Assembly (NCBI GenBank): GCA_017547205.1
Contig: JAFYQH010000055.1
Location: 1 to 52,353, forward strand
DNA from: Bacteroidaceae bacterium
Lineage (GTDB): Bacteria > Bacteroidota > Bacteroidia > Bacteroidales > Bacteroidaceae
Length of the DNA: 52,353 nucleotides
Reading direction: 5' to 3'
Part shown: positions 7,559 through 16,786 of the stretch, piece after piece
Numbering within the stretch: position 1 is the stretch's first letter
Layout of the letters: the number at the start of each line of letters is the position of its first letter
The notes under the pieces: generated by a model
What the model was told of the DNA's origin: nothing
Seen by the model: only the letters and a program-made list of their open reading frames with translations
The model's database searches: none
Program-made: the position numbers and the translations under genes

Positions 7559-8434
7559 ATGAAAGCATACGTATTTACAGGACAGGGAGCGCAGTTCAGC
7601 GGAATGGGCAAGGAACTCTACGAAAACAGCCCTATCGCAAAAGAATATTTTGAAAAAGCGAATACAATACTCGGATTCCGAATAACCGACATAATGTTCA
7701 ACGGTAGCGATGAGGAGCTAAGGCAGACAAAAGTCACACAGCCTGCAGTATTCCTGCATTCGGTGATTTCAGCATTGTCTACAGGCGATGAATTCACTCC
7801 GGACATGGTTGCAGGACATTCACTTGGTGAATTGTCGGCACTGACCGCAGCCGGGGCACTCACTTTCGAGGATGGCCTGAAGCTCGTATATAAACGTGCA
7901 CTTGCAATGCAGAAGGCATGCGAGATGCAGGAATCGACAATGGCAGCCATATTGGGTCTCGATGACAATACCGTCGAAGAAATTTGTAAGGAAATAAGTT
8001 CAAAAGGCAACATTGTAGTTGCCGCCAATTACAACAGCCCCGGACAGGTTGTTATTTCAGGAAGTACCGAAGGGGTGAACGAAGCCTGTGAAGCCCTCAA
8101 GGCTGCCGGCGCAAAGAGAACACTGCCACTCAGTGTCGGCGGAGCATTCCACTCCCCCATCATGCAGCCGGCAAAGGAGGAACTCGAGGCGGCCATCATG
8201 GAGACCTCATTCAAGACTCCACGCTGCCCGGTATACCAGAATGTGGATGCAAAGCCACACACCGACCCCGAAGAGATAAAGGCCAACCTTATAGCACAGC
8301 TGACAGCGCCTGTACGCTGGACCGGAACTATAACCAACATGATAAATGACGGGGCACTGGAGTTTATTGAGTGCGGGCCAGGCAATGTACAGCAGGGATT
8401 AATAAAGAAAATAAAGGCAGCCATAGGCGCATAA
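7559..8434 (+). CDS. fabD: Malonyl-CoA:ACP transacylase
   Basis: A 291-residue FabD, which loads malonyl groups from CoA onto acyl carrier protein for fatty acid synthesis in the cytoplasm. The protein opens with KAYVFTGQGAQ (oxyanion loop), the nucleophile is S88 in GHSLGE, and the catalytic histidine is H198 in GGAFHSP. An ATG at 7433 would add 42 poorly conserved residues and lies before the promoter box; ATG 7523 cannot be excluded. Length fits the family. It leads a run of four genes: GH13 follows after 11 bases, then DUF4919 and mtgA. Confidence 0.95.
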   Translation: MKAYVFTGQGAQFSGMGKELYENSPIAKEYFEKANTILGFRITDIMFNGSDEELRQTKVTQPAVFLHSVISALSTGDEFTPDMVAGHSLGELSALTAAGALTFEDGLKLVYKRALAMQKACEMQESTMAAILGLDDNTVEEICKEISSKGNIVVAANYNSPGQVVISGSTEGVNEACEALKAAGAKRTLPLSVGGAFHSPIMQPAKEELEAAIMETSFKTPRCPVYQNVDAKPHTDPEEIKANLIAQLTAPVRWTGTITNMINDGALEFIECGPGNVQQGLIKKIKAAIGA

Positions 8435-8445
8435 ACGACCATACC

Positions 8446-10131
8446 ATGGAAAAGATAATAATATACCAGCTATTGCCCCGATTGTTCGGCAACAGTACCG
8501 AGACATGCGTTCCCGGCGGCACAATAGAACAGAACGGTTGCGGAAAGTTCAATGACATAACTCCAAAGGCATTGCGCGCAATACGCGGTCTCGGAGCCAC
8601 TCACGTATGGTACACCGGTGTCATAGAGCACACGACACGCACCAGCTACGCCGGCCATGGAATACCGGCCGACCACCCGGCCACAGTGAAGGGAGAGGCG
8701 GGTTCACCATATGCAATCAAGGATTACTACGACAACGACCCCGATCTTGCGGTTAACGTAGAGAAGCGCCGCGAGGAGTTCAAGGCACTTGTCGACCGCA
8801 CTCACAAGGCCGGACTCAAAGTCATAATGGACTTCATTCCCAACCATGTGGCACGCCATTACCATAGCGACAACATGCCAAAGGGAACATACAGTTTCGG
8901 AGAGCATGACGAAACAGACAAGTTCTTTGCAGGACACAACAACTTTTATTATTTGGGCGACCAGTCATACGGCTGCAATATAGATGCGAAGGACTGCGCC
9001 GAAGAGGAATACAGCGAAACCCCGCTGCGCGCTACAGGAAACGACTGCTTCGGTTCACCATCGCGCAACGACTGGTACGACACGGTTAAGCTCAACTACG
9101 GCATAGACTACCGTACTGGAAACCGCCAGTTCTCACCGGTGCCCAACACATGGGTCAAAATGCTCAAGATACTCCAGTACTGGGCTTCGCAGGGCATCGA
9201 CGGATTCCGCTGCGACATGGTCGAGATGACCCCTGTGGAATTCTGGGGATGGGCAGTACCCAAGATTAAGGAACAGTTCCCCGGTATAGTATTCATCGGA
9301 GAGATATACCAGCCCCACATTTACCGTTCATTCATTAAAGAGGGCGGTTTCGATTACCTATACGACAAAGTAGGTCTTTACGACACTCTGCGCGGAGTGA
9401 TGAACGGCCAGACATCGGCAAACAACATAAGCTACACACTCCAGAGCACTGCCGACATACGCAACCACATGCTCACCTTCCTCGAGAACCATGATGAGCA
9501 GCGAATAGCATCGGATTTCTTCGCTGCAAAGGCAGAACGCGCACTCGCGGCACTCATCGTGTCGGCAACCATAGACTCGCAGCCGTTCATGCTTTATGCA
9601 GGACAGGAACTTGGCGAACGCGGCATGGACAAGGAAGGCTACAGCGGAGTCGATGGCCGCACCACCATATTCGACTACTGGAGTGTAGACACACTGAGAC
9701 GCTGGAAAGGCAACGGAGACTACACCGGAGAGTCGCTTACCCAAGAGGAGAAAAACCTACAGGCTTTCTACTCTCACCTGTTGCGCCTATGCAACAGCGA
9801 AGAAGCGCTTGCAAGCGGACAGTACTATGGTCTGCAATATGCAAACCCGCACAGTGACAAGTACGACAGCAACCACATATTCTCATACCTTCGCGGAACA
9901 GAGGACGAACTGCTCCTTATCGTGACAAATTTCAGCGACACAGCAAATGAGTGTGAGATTTCCATCCCAGAAGAGGCTTTTGCATACTTTGGAGCCACGT
10001 ACAGCAACAAGTCCCAGACTGTAAAGGAGCTTTTGAGCGGTAATACAATGGAGGTATACTTGAACCCCATAGACAAGGTCGAACTGACAGTGCCAGCAAA
10101 CAACGGAATGATAATCAAGATTAAAAGATAG
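8446..10131 (+). CDS. GH13 alpha-amylase family glycosidase, cytoplasmic
   Basis: A 561-residue GH13 enzyme without signal peptide, so expected to act on alpha-glucans or malto-oligosaccharides inside the cell. The four regions are visible: DFIPNHV (129-135), GIDGFRCD with nucleophile D257, FIGE with acid/base E286, and ENHD with D350. A C-terminal beta domain covers about 455-561. The insert at about 140-215 (with C178, C184, C201) replaces domain B. The exact specificity is unclear. The longer ORF begins inside fabD; the ATG at 8446 was chosen because it starts the conserved barrel (MEKIIIYQLLPRLFG). Confidence 0.93.
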   Translation: MEKIIIYQLLPRLFGNSTETCVPGGTIEQNGCGKFNDITPKALRAIRGLGATHVWYTGVIEHTTRTSYAGHGIPADHPATVKGEAGSPYAIKDYYDNDPDLAVNVEKRREEFKALVDRTHKAGLKVIMDFIPNHVARHYHSDNMPKGTYSFGEHDETDKFFAGHNNFYYLGDQSYGCNIDAKDCAEEEYSETPLRATGNDCFGSPSRNDWYDTVKLNYGIDYRTGNRQFSPVPNTWVKMLKILQYWASQGIDGFRCDMVEMTPVEFWGWAVPKIKEQFPGIVFIGEIYQPHIYRSFIKEGGFDYLYDKVGLYDTLRGVMNGQTSANNISYTLQSTADIRNHMLTFLENHDEQRIASDFFAAKAERALAALIVSATIDSQPFMLYAGQELGERGMDKEGYSGVDGRTTIFDYWSVDTLRRWKGNGDYTGESLTQEEKNLQAFYSHLLRLCNSEEALASGQYYGLQYANPHSDKYDSNHIFSYLRGTEDELLLIVTNFSDTANECEISIPEEAFAYFGATYSNKSQTVKELLSGNTMEVYLNPIDKVELTVPANNGMIIKIKR

Positions 10132-10134
10132 GAG

Positions 10135-10794
10135 ATGAAAAAGATTCTGACAGTCCTTGTATTCCTGGCAGCAACAGCAGCATCGTTCGCACAGGCGAGA
10201 CTCGACATAGCCACCATCGAGGATATTGTAAAGAATGAAAAACAATATTACAACGACATTCTTGAAATTTACAGGAATGACGACCCACTCCTGCGCGTTG
10301 ATGACATTGCACTCGTGTATTACGGACAGGTCTTCAGGCCTGCATACAAGCCGGTTACAGACAGTAATGAAAAGCAGCTCAACAAACTGTACGAAGAGAA
10401 CAAGTACATCGAAGCACACGAACTCGCACAGAAGATACTGGAGTACAACCCAGTCAGCCTGAACGCCCTCTTCAAAATGATAAAGACATCACAGGCACTG
10501 GCCCGCACACAGCAGGAGTTCGAAACCTATGTAAAAAAGTTCTATGGCATATTGGGCATGATAACACAATATGGAGACGGCAAAAGCAGCAAGAACGCGT
10601 TTACAGTCATAACCCCAGAAGATCAGGACTACGTAATTTACGGAATGCTTGGAATAAAGAAAGAGATTTCGCGTGATTTCGACAAGTCCTCGCTATGCAA
10701 CATAATACTTGTCGAACCTTCCGACATATTCCCGTCAAGAAGAATATACTTCAATCTGGAATTATTCCTGAAACACGCACCACAAGACAAATAA
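10135..10794 (+). CDS. DUF4919 family exported protein
   Basis: A 219-residue protein with a signal peptide (MKKILTVLVFLAATAASFAQA, cleavage around residue 20). The remainder is mostly helical and resembles DUF4919 proteins of Bacteroidetes: an ALVYYGQVF motif followed by a TPR-like helical pair (KLYEENKYIEAHELAQKIL, then NPVSLNALFKM). Function is unknown; a periplasmic location is inferred. It starts three bases after the GH13 stop, so the two are probably translated from one mRNA. Confidence 0.8.
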   Translation: MKKILTVLVFLAATAASFAQARLDIATIEDIVKNEKQYYNDILEIYRNDDPLLRVDDIALVYYGQVFRPAYKPVTDSNEKQLNKLYEENKYIEAHELAQKILEYNPVSLNALFKMIKTSQALARTQQEFETYVKKFYGILGMITQYGDGKSSKNAFTVITPEDQDYVIYGMLGIKKEISRDFDKSSLCNIILVEPSDIFPSRRIYFNLELFLKHAPQDK

Positions 10795-10836
10795 CATAGA
10801 GGTAAAGGCAGTCCAGGGCTGCCAGTTTTTCATGCA

Positions 10837-11520
10837 ATGATACCAAGGATATTCAAGTGGCTATTAAGACTTGTAGCAGCATTCGTGATACTCTCCTTAT
10901 CATGGGTGCTTGTCTATCGTTTTGTCCCCGTACCGGCCACACCGCTTATGTATATACGAAAGATTTCAGAAGGTATCAATATAAACCATGAATGGACACC
11001 TATAGAAAGTATTGCGCCAGACATGCAATTAGCGGTAATTGCAGCAGAAGACAGCTATTTCATGCAACACCGTGGTTTTGACTGGAATCAGATAGAGAAG
11101 GCCCAGGACGACGCGAAGAAAGGCAAGAAGCTGCGCGGTGCAAGCACCATAAGTCAGCAGACTGCAAAGAACGTCTTCCTGTGGAACGGACGCTCATGGA
11201 TACGCAAAGGTCTTGAGGCTTATTTCACGATGCTCATAGAATTGTTTTGGAGCAAAGAACGGATAATGGAGGTATATCTCAACAGTATTGAAATGGGGGA
11301 AGGACTTTATGGTATAGCTGCTGTAGCAAAAGCAAACTTCAACAAAGTTCCCGCAAAGCTTACAAGAAAAGAATGCGCGCTAATAGCTGCAACTCTGCCC
11401 AATCCCCGAAAGTTTAGTTCAAAAAAGCCGTCAAAGTACACGCGCAAAAGACAGGCATCAATAATAAAGAACATGATATATATCGAAAGAACAAAGCTTC
11501 ACAAAGAGACAGAAGAGTAA
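10837..11520 (+). CDS. mtgA: Monofunctional peptidoglycan transglycosylase
   Basis: A 227-residue GT51 enzyme that polymerises lipid II into glycan strands at the periplasmic face. A single N-terminal membrane anchor (about 9-28) is followed by the GT51 motifs: AAEDSYFMQHRGFD with catalytic E71, RGASTISQQTAKN (100-112) with the second glutamate function normally in the following block, RKGLEAYFTMLIE, and ERIMEVYLN. No transpeptidase domain follows, which separates it from class A PBPs. It is the last gene of the fabD run, 42 bases after DUF4919. Confidence 0.95.
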   Translation: MIPRIFKWLLRLVAAFVILSLSWVLVYRFVPVPATPLMYIRKISEGININHEWTPIESIAPDMQLAVIAAEDSYFMQHRGFDWNQIEKAQDDAKKGKKLRGASTISQQTAKNVFLWNGRSWIRKGLEAYFTMLIELFWSKERIMEVYLNSIEMGEGLYGIAAVAKANFNKVPAKLTRKECALIAATLPNPRKFSSKKPSKYTRKRQASIIKNMIYIERTKLHKETEE

Positions 11521-11549
11521 GTTCACCGAGTATCATAAACTGCTACCAT

Positions 11550-11837
11550 ATGGTAAGCAACGAGACACCAACCTGCGATTACGAAGAAAACATCATATCT
11601 ACCGGCTATAACAGCACATTCGCAGCCTGCAGCACAGAGTATAATTACTTCATAGGAGAGATATACAGCATAGTAGAAGAACGCAACGAATTCCATCGGG
11701 AACCATTCCTTATGCATATATTGGAATTCAAGCACCATTAGATTGCAGACATCATGAACATCCCGATAGGCACGGTAAAAAGCAGTATATTTTTCACAAT
11801 ACAACTGCTCAAGAAACAACTCGAGGACCTCAAATGA
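11550..11837 (+). pseudogene. Sigma-70 family factor remnant with in-frame TAG
   Basis: One continuous reading frame of 96 codons encodes the end of an ECF-type sigma factor, but is cut by TAG at 11739-11741. After the TAG it reads IADIMNIPIGTVKSSIF, then QLLKKQLEDLK and a TGA: a clear region 4 helix-turn-helix. Before the TAG, REPFLMHILEFKHH matches the preceding part of region 4, where paralogues usually have E at the stop position, so a GAG-to-TAG change explains it. Region 2 is missing. The gene is probably dead. Intact paralogues elsewhere in the genome are expected. Confidence 0.8.
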
Positions 11838-11903
11838 AAGGCAGAAAGAGAGATACCATAAAAAAGCACATTGTAGGCATTTCCACATTTCGCCCATTTA
11901 CAC

Positions 11904-11911
11904 TATCTTTG
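11904..11911 (+). promoter_or_regulatory. -7 box of the LolC/E-type permease gene
   Basis: TATCTTTG, an exact TAnnTTTG, 62 bases before the ATG. TTTC (11880-11883) lies 20 bases upstream, one base from the -33 TTTG. Confidence 0.6.
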
Positions 11912-11973
11912 CCACGCACCACTTTCGTTGCATTATACTACATATATCAGGACAAGCGCATCGAGACAAAAAC

Positions 11974-13212
11974 ATGAACCTGGAACTATTCATTGCAGGA
12001 CGGCTGTATGGCACACGTAAGGGCGAGAGACGAATTTCACGCCCCGCTGTTGCCATTGCACAATGGGGAGTAGCAATCGGTGCCATAGTGATGTTCGTTT
12101 CAATATGTATAATCACCGGATTCAAGCAGCAGATACGTGACAAGATAACTGGTTTCGGCGGGCACATACAGGTACATAACCATCAAGCATACAGCGATGG
12201 CGTGGCCCCTGTTACAGCCGACACCACCCTGCTTGACGAATTGTCGGCAACGGAAGGCGTCATGCATGTACAGCGATACATACAGAAACCGGGCATGATT
12301 GTCGCCAACAAAGAGTATGAAGGCATTATAATAAAGGGTATAGGCAAGGAATACGACCTTGAATTCATAAAACAGAACATCGTCGAGGGTGAGATTCCCC
12401 AGTTTAGCGACAACGCGGCATCGAACAGCATAGTGATATCCCGTTCAATAGCCAACAAACTCAAGGCCCGAACAAATGACCGTATAAACCTATACTTCCT
12501 CAACAAAGGCATAAAAGCCAGACGTATGTCGGTTGCTGCAATATACGAGACACACCTTGCAGAGCTTGACAATATAATGGCATTCACCGACATATACACT
12601 GCACGTAGGCTAAACAACTGGAACAACAAACAAGTAACTGCGATAGAGATTGCAGTGAATGACTACAGGGAGGTCAATACTGTAAGGGATAGGACAGACC
12701 AGATAACAGCAAAGGCTGCAGAGCGGAACGGAGAATCACTGTACGCACCTACAATCGAAGAGATGTACCCATCCCTCTTCGGGTGGCTCGACATGCTCGA
12801 CCAGACTGTCTGGATAATTCTTGTACTCGTACTGTGTATAGCTGGATTTACAATGACATCGGGACTGCTTATACTTATATTGGAAAAGACAAGCCACATA
12901 GGCATACTCAAGTCCATAGGCGCAGGGGACCTATCCATAAGAAAGATTTTCATATACTACGCCTGCTTCATCGTAGGTAAGGGACTTGTTGCAGGCAACA
13001 TAATTGCAGCCATACTCTGCCTGCTACAGCAAGAGACCGGCATAATAGCACTCGACCCTGAGATGTACTACATGGACCGTGTCCCCATTGAATTCACATG
13101 GTTGCTTGTTCCCGTTAACATAGGCATGTTCATCATTTCGGCAACAATGCTCATACTGCCATCAATGCTGATATCGAGGATCGAACCCACAAAGGCAATG
13201 AAGTTTGATTGA
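11974..13212 (+). CDS. LolC/LolE-type ABC transporter permease
   Basis: A 412-residue FtsX/MacB-family permease of the lipoprotein-releasing type, which moves outer-membrane lipoproteins from the inner membrane. Layout: TM1 at about 28-50 (VAIGAIVMFVSICIITGF), a large periplasmic domain (about 55-270) and three C-terminal TM segments (about 277-305, 325-345, 375-400) with the coupling segment EKTSHIGILKSIGA on the cytoplasmic side. In Bacteroidetes a single permease usually serves for both LolC and LolE. Its ATPase (LolD) is not beside it. ATG 11974 gives the family N-terminus MNLELFIAGRL. Confidence 0.9.
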   Translation: MNLELFIAGRLYGTRKGERRISRPAVAIAQWGVAIGAIVMFVSICIITGFKQQIRDKITGFGGHIQVHNHQAYSDGVAPVTADTTLLDELSATEGVMHVQRYIQKPGMIVANKEYEGIIIKGIGKEYDLEFIKQNIVEGEIPQFSDNAASNSIVISRSIANKLKARTNDRINLYFLNKGIKARRMSVAAIYETHLAELDNIMAFTDIYTARRLNNWNNKQVTAIEIAVNDYREVNTVRDRTDQITAKAAERNGESLYAPTIEEMYPSLFGWLDMLDQTVWIILVLVLCIAGFTMTSGLLILILEKTSHIGILKSIGAGDLSIRKIFIYYACFIVGKGLVAGNIIAAILCLLQQETGIIALDPEMYYMDRVPIEFTWLLVPVNIGMFIISATMLILPSMLISRIEPTKAMKFD

Positions 13213-13232
13213 CGAAAACAACATGAAGCCTT

Positions 13233-13292
13233 CCCTTATAAATACTGTACGGGCCAGTGCACATGCACTGGCCCGTACAGTATTTATAAGGG
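13233..13292. terminator. Bidirectional terminator with a 28-bp perfect stem
   Basis: A perfect 28-bp inverted repeat with a 4-base loop (acat) between the converging permease and lysA genes; its right end is 2 bases before the lysA stop codon. Confidence 0.88.
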
Positions 13293-13294
13293 AT

Positions 13295-14449
13295 TTAAAG
13301 TTCTGTAGACAGTACCGCCTTAGGAATCTCACGGCAATTATAGCCGAAAGCCATCGCCTCGCCATATGCACCTGCCGAACGTATGGCCATTATGTCACCA
13401 CGGGCTGTTTCAGGGATACGACGATCCTTACAGAACACATCGGAAGACTCGCACACGGGCCCAACCACATCGTACACCCCATCGGGCTTCTTCGATGTAA
13501 GATTCTCTATACGATGGTACGCATCATACAATGCCGGACGCACAAGGTCATTCATTCCTGCATCGAGAATTATGAACTGCTTGCATGTGCCTCGCTTCAC
13601 ATATGTCGCACGGGCTATCAAAGTTCCGCATTGCGCCACAATACTGCGTCCCAACTCAAAATGTACCTGCTGCCCGGGATGCAGTTTCAAATTATTCGCG
13701 TACGTGGCAAAATACAGTTCAAAATCGGGTATCGGATACTTGTCCGGCGCGTCATAACGTATACCCAATCCACCGCCTACATTTATATGAGGCAGGACAA
13801 GACCACGGGTATCGTGGAGCAGCTCCTGCAATTCGTTTATTCTGCCGCAAAGAGCTATGAAATCGTCCATCACAAGAATCTGTGACCCTATATGGAAGTG
13901 CAGACCTGTGAGTTCAATATGAGACTTTGCCTCAATGACATCGATTACCTCATCTATCTGCTCATAGTTTATACCGAACTTGTTCTCGGCAAGCCCAGTC
14001 GTTATATTCGCATGGGTATGTGCGCCTACATTCGGATTAATACGTACAGCAACCCGGGCCACCACCCCACGCTGCGCGGCAAGTTCCTCTATTGCCTCGA
14101 TCTCGGGCACCGATTCCACATTGAAACAGAAGATACCGGCATCAAGCGCAAGAGCGATCTCCTTGTCCGTCTTTCCTACACCGGCAAAGACTACCTTGGC
14201 GGCCGGAATGCCGGCATCCATCGCTGCACGCACCTCACCACCACTGACACAATCGGCACCCATGCCCGACTGCGCAACAATCTTTAGCAGACGCGGATTA
14301 AAGTTGGCCTTTATCGCATAATGAACATGGAAGCCATCGTACCTCGCCGCCTCACGCTGCGCAGCAGCAAGAGTCCTTTCAAGCAAGGCGACATCGTAAT
14401 AATAGAACGGGGTCTCTATTCCCGCAAAAGCATCAACAGGGAAATTCAT
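13295..14449 (-). CDS. lysA: Diaminopimelate decarboxylase
   Basis: A 384-residue fold-type III PLP enzyme that makes lysine from meso-diaminopimelate. The PLP lysine is K47 in HYAIKAN; LHFHIGSQ, the phosphate-binding GGGLGI, and GPVCESSDVF with the cysteine contributed across the dimer are all present. The end GAYGEAMAFGYNCRE is the Bacteroidales form. It begins 3 bases after the lysC stop, so lysC-lysA are co-translated. Confidence 0.96.
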   Translation of the reverse strand: MNFPVDAFAGIETPFYYYDVALLERTLAAAQREAARYDGFHVHYAIKANFNPRLLKIVAQSGMGADCVSGGEVRAAMDAGIPAAKVVFAGVGKTDKEIALALDAGIFCFNVESVPEIEAIEELAAQRGVVARVAVRINPNVGAHTHANITTGLAENKFGINYEQIDEVIDVIEAKSHIELTGLHFHIGSQILVMDDFIALCGRINELQELLHDTRGLVLPHINVGGGLGIRYDAPDKYPIPDFELYFATYANNLKLHPGQQVHFELGRSIVAQCGTLIARATYVKRGTCKQFIILDAGMNDLVRPALYDAYHRIENLTSKKPDGVYDVVGPVCESSDVFCKDRRIPETARGDIMAIRSAGAYGEAMAFGYNCREIPKAVLSTEL

Positions 14450-14452
14450 ACC

Positions 14453-15778
14453 TCACTTCTTGGAATCGAAAATTGAAGCACTCAATGCACGCAGAGCCCT
14501 TACCTTATCCTCCTCGCGTACAAGGAACGAGATATTGTAGTTGCTGCCACCATAAGAAACCATACGTACCGGAATATCCCTCATCGCCTCCATTGCACGT
14601 GCCTCGACGCCCACGTTCTCCCAGTCAAGGTCACCTACAACACAAATTATACACATGTTGCGGTCCACAGTAATGGTACCTATCTTCTGCAGTTCGGCAA
14701 CAATCTCATCGAGCCTACGGTCGTCATCAATTGACACAGAAACGCCCACCTCCGACGTACACACCATGTCGATGGAAGTCTTGTAGCTCTCGAATATCTC
14801 AAACACCTTGCGCAGGAAACCATAAGCCAGCAGCATACGCCCACTCTTTATCTTTATGGCTGTAATATTGTCCTTCGCAGCAATGGCCTTTATCTCACCC
14901 GGGCGTGTAAGGTTATTGTCTATACGTGTACCTTCGGCTGTCGGGTCCATTGTGTTCAGCAAACGTACAGGTGTACCTGTCAACTTTGCAGGGAGTATAC
15001 ATGTCGGGTGCAGTATCTTTGCACCGAAATATGCAAGCTCTGCACTCTCCTCGAAATGCAGATTGCGTACCGGTGATGTATTCTCCACTATACGCGGGTC
15101 GTTGTTGTGCACACCGTCAATATCGGTCCATATCTGCACCTCGTCGGCATTGACAGCAGAGCCTATGAGTGTCGCTGTATAGTCGCTGCCACCACGCTGC
15201 AGGTTATCGTAGCTACCCTCGTGGTTCATACATATGAATCCCTGTGTAATATATATCTTGCCATCCTTGTCAAGCTCAACTAGCGGAAGCAGATGTTCGC
15301 GTATGTAAGCAAGGTCGGGCTCACCGTTCACGTTTAGACGCATGAAATCAAGTGCATTCAACAGTTCCACATCCAGTCCCTGCTCCTTCATGTATATTGT
15401 AACCATGTTGGTAGAGATTATCTCACCCTGCGCCACAATTTCCTTTTCCAGTTCGTCATTAAGTGGTTTCAGCGCCAAGTTGCGTAAGTGCACAAAAATC
15501 TCATTCACCTTATTTGTTGCAGCCTTTGTAGCCTCTTCAGTTCTATAAAGGTCCTTTATTGTCTGCATATACTTTGCCTGCAGATATGTTGAGTGCTCAC
15601 AGGCACCGTTCACATTCCCATTACGCAGATAGTTCGTAAACTCAATAAGAGAGTTCGTTGTCCCTGACATGGCCGACAGAACCACAATCTTCGTTTCACC
15701 GTCGTTTATAAGGTTGACGACGTTTTGCATGCGCTCGGCCGAACCGACCGAAGTACCGCCAAATTTCAATACTTTCAT
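14453..15778 (-). CDS. lysC: Aspartate kinase
   Basis: A 441-residue monofunctional aspartokinase, catalysing the first step from aspartate to lysine/DAP, threonine and methionine. Kinase motif KFGGTSVGSAERM is at residues 4-16; RGGSDYTATL and TDIDGVHNNDPR follow; two ACT domains fill about 305-441 and would bind the feedback inhibitor. No homoserine dehydrogenase part is fused. Gene order ftsE-lysC-lysA with gaps of 20 and 3 bases makes an operon linking lysine/DAP supply with division. Confidence 0.95.
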   Translation of the reverse strand: MKVLKFGGTSVGSAERMQNVVNLINDGETKIVVLSAMSGTTNSLIEFTNYLRNGNVNGACEHSTYLQAKYMQTIKDLYRTEEATKAATNKVNEIFVHLRNLALKPLNDELEKEIVAQGEIISTNMVTIYMKEQGLDVELLNALDFMRLNVNGEPDLAYIREHLLPLVELDKDGKIYITQGFICMNHEGSYDNLQRGGSDYTATLIGSAVNADEVQIWTDIDGVHNNDPRIVENTSPVRNLHFEESAELAYFGAKILHPTCILPAKLTGTPVRLLNTMDPTAEGTRIDNNLTRPGEIKAIAAKDNITAIKIKSGRMLLAYGFLRKVFEIFESYKTSIDMVCTSEVGVSVSIDDDRRLDEIVAELQKIGTITVDRNMCIICVVGDLDWENVGVEARAMEAMRDIPVRMVSYGGSNYNISFLVREEDKVRALRALSASIFDSKK

Positions 15779-15798
15779 AGTTATATCTTATTTCAGTT

Positions 15799-16500
15799 TT
15801 ATTCTTCAACAGGGTTCTGAGGCTGAGCAGCTGATATGAGCAACATGCCCTTGTCCTTGCAGCGGTACGCTGTACCCGGATAATCCTTTAGCCACTGCTC
15901 GTTGTGTGTAATCATAAGTACAGCCATCTTCTCCTCACGGCATATGCGATGCAGCAGAGCCATTATATAGTTTCCAGTCTCACTGTCGAGGTTGCCTGTA
16001 GGTTCATCGGCAAGTAGCAAGGCCGGACTGTTAAGTATGGCACGGGCGATTACAACACGTTGCTGCTCACCTCCCGAAAGTTCATGTGGAAACTTGTATC
16101 CCTTCTGTGGAAGCCCAACAAGTTCAAGGACACGCTTGATACGCGCTTCGCGCTCGGTATGCTCGTTCCAGCCTGTACAACGCAGCACGAAGTCCAGATT
16201 ATCGTGCACGTCACGGTCAGTAAGCAACTGGAAATCCTGGAACACTATACCTATGTTCTTGCGCAAGGACTGCAGTTTCCTGTTGCTGATACCGCTGAGT
16301 TCATACTCCCCGAACACTAGCAGGCTTCCGGCCGTTATATCCACCTCACCGTATATACTCTTGAGGAGGGTTGACTTTCCCGACCCCACAGTACCTACTA
16401 TATATGCAAACTCACCCATCTCAAGCGAGAGGTTTACATTCTCCAGAATCCTCTTCGAGTCTATATCGATATTTACACCGGTAAATTTTATTATTGACAT
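15799..16500 (-). CDS. ftsE: FtsE-type cell division ABC ATPase
   Basis: A 233-residue ABC ATPase. Walker A GTVGSGKS (about 36-43), Q-loop VFQDFQLL, signature LSGGEQQR, Walker B LLLADEP and switch histidine in THNEQ are intact. Similarity in length and in DFQLLTDRDV is to FtsE, which with FtsX activates cell-wall hydrolases at the septum. FtsX is not adjacent, which is usual in Bacteroidetes. An ORF extending to 16614 exists, but the -7 box at 16528-16535 and the family start MSIIKFTGV favour 16500. Confidence 0.88.
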   Translation of the reverse strand: MSIIKFTGVNIDIDSKRILENVNLSLEMGEFAYIVGTVGSGKSTLLKSIYGEVDITAGSLLVFGEYELSGISNRKLQSLRKNIGIVFQDFQLLTDRDVHDNLDFVLRCTGWNEHTEREARIKRVLELVGLPQKGYKFPHELSGGEQQRVVIARAILNSPALLLADEPTGNLDSETGNYIMALLHRICREEKMAVLMITHNEQWLKDYPGTAYRCKDKGMLLISAAQPQNPVEE

Positions 16501-16527
16501 TATAGTGCCCTTTATACTTATGATATG

Positions 16528-16535
16528 CAAAATTA
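16528..16535 (-). promoter_or_regulatory. -7 box of the ftsE-lysC-lysA operon
   Basis: The minus strand reads TAATTTTG (TAnnTTTG), 27 bases before the ftsE start. It rules out a start at 16614. Confidence 0.55.
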
Positions 16536-16612
16536 GCGATAATTTTTCAAAAAGACTGACAACAACCCAACTATTTATCCACACCATGGCGGCAACCGCA
16601 TTGAATATATCC

Positions 16613-16641
16613 AAAATTCATTTCGTAATTGTTTGGGGATA
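16613..16641. repeat. Short dispersed repeat (third family), partial copy
   Basis: This 29-base stretch matches 21397-21425 with two differences (core atttcgtaattgtttg). It lies in the 286-base divergent region between ftsE and the LytTR gene, in which I see otherwise only the two promoter boxes. Confidence 0.75.
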
Positions 16642-16731
16642 GTCATCGAAAGAAATCGAAACTGTTTCAAAATAATTCAAAAAAAAAGATAAGTAGTACA
16701 TACAACGTCCCGCACGATAAAAAAAAATGAC

Positions 16732-16739
16732 TAAATTTG
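16732..16739 (+). promoter_or_regulatory. -7 box of the LytTR gene
   Basis: TAAATTTG fits TAnnTTTG. It overlaps the ATG at 16727, so translation from that ATG is unlikely and the start at 16787 is preferred. Confidence 0.55.
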
Positions 16740-16786
16740 CACAAGATTACGGCATGGCATGCCGTGCCCGACAACACCGCACAATT

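Noticed and set aside
15779..15798. Lysine riboswitch before lysC
   Set aside because: Only 20 bases separate ftsE and lysC, too few for a riboswitch.
16501..16614. N-terminal extension of FtsE
   Set aside because: It would begin upstream of the promoter box, and MSIIKFTGV is the usual family start.
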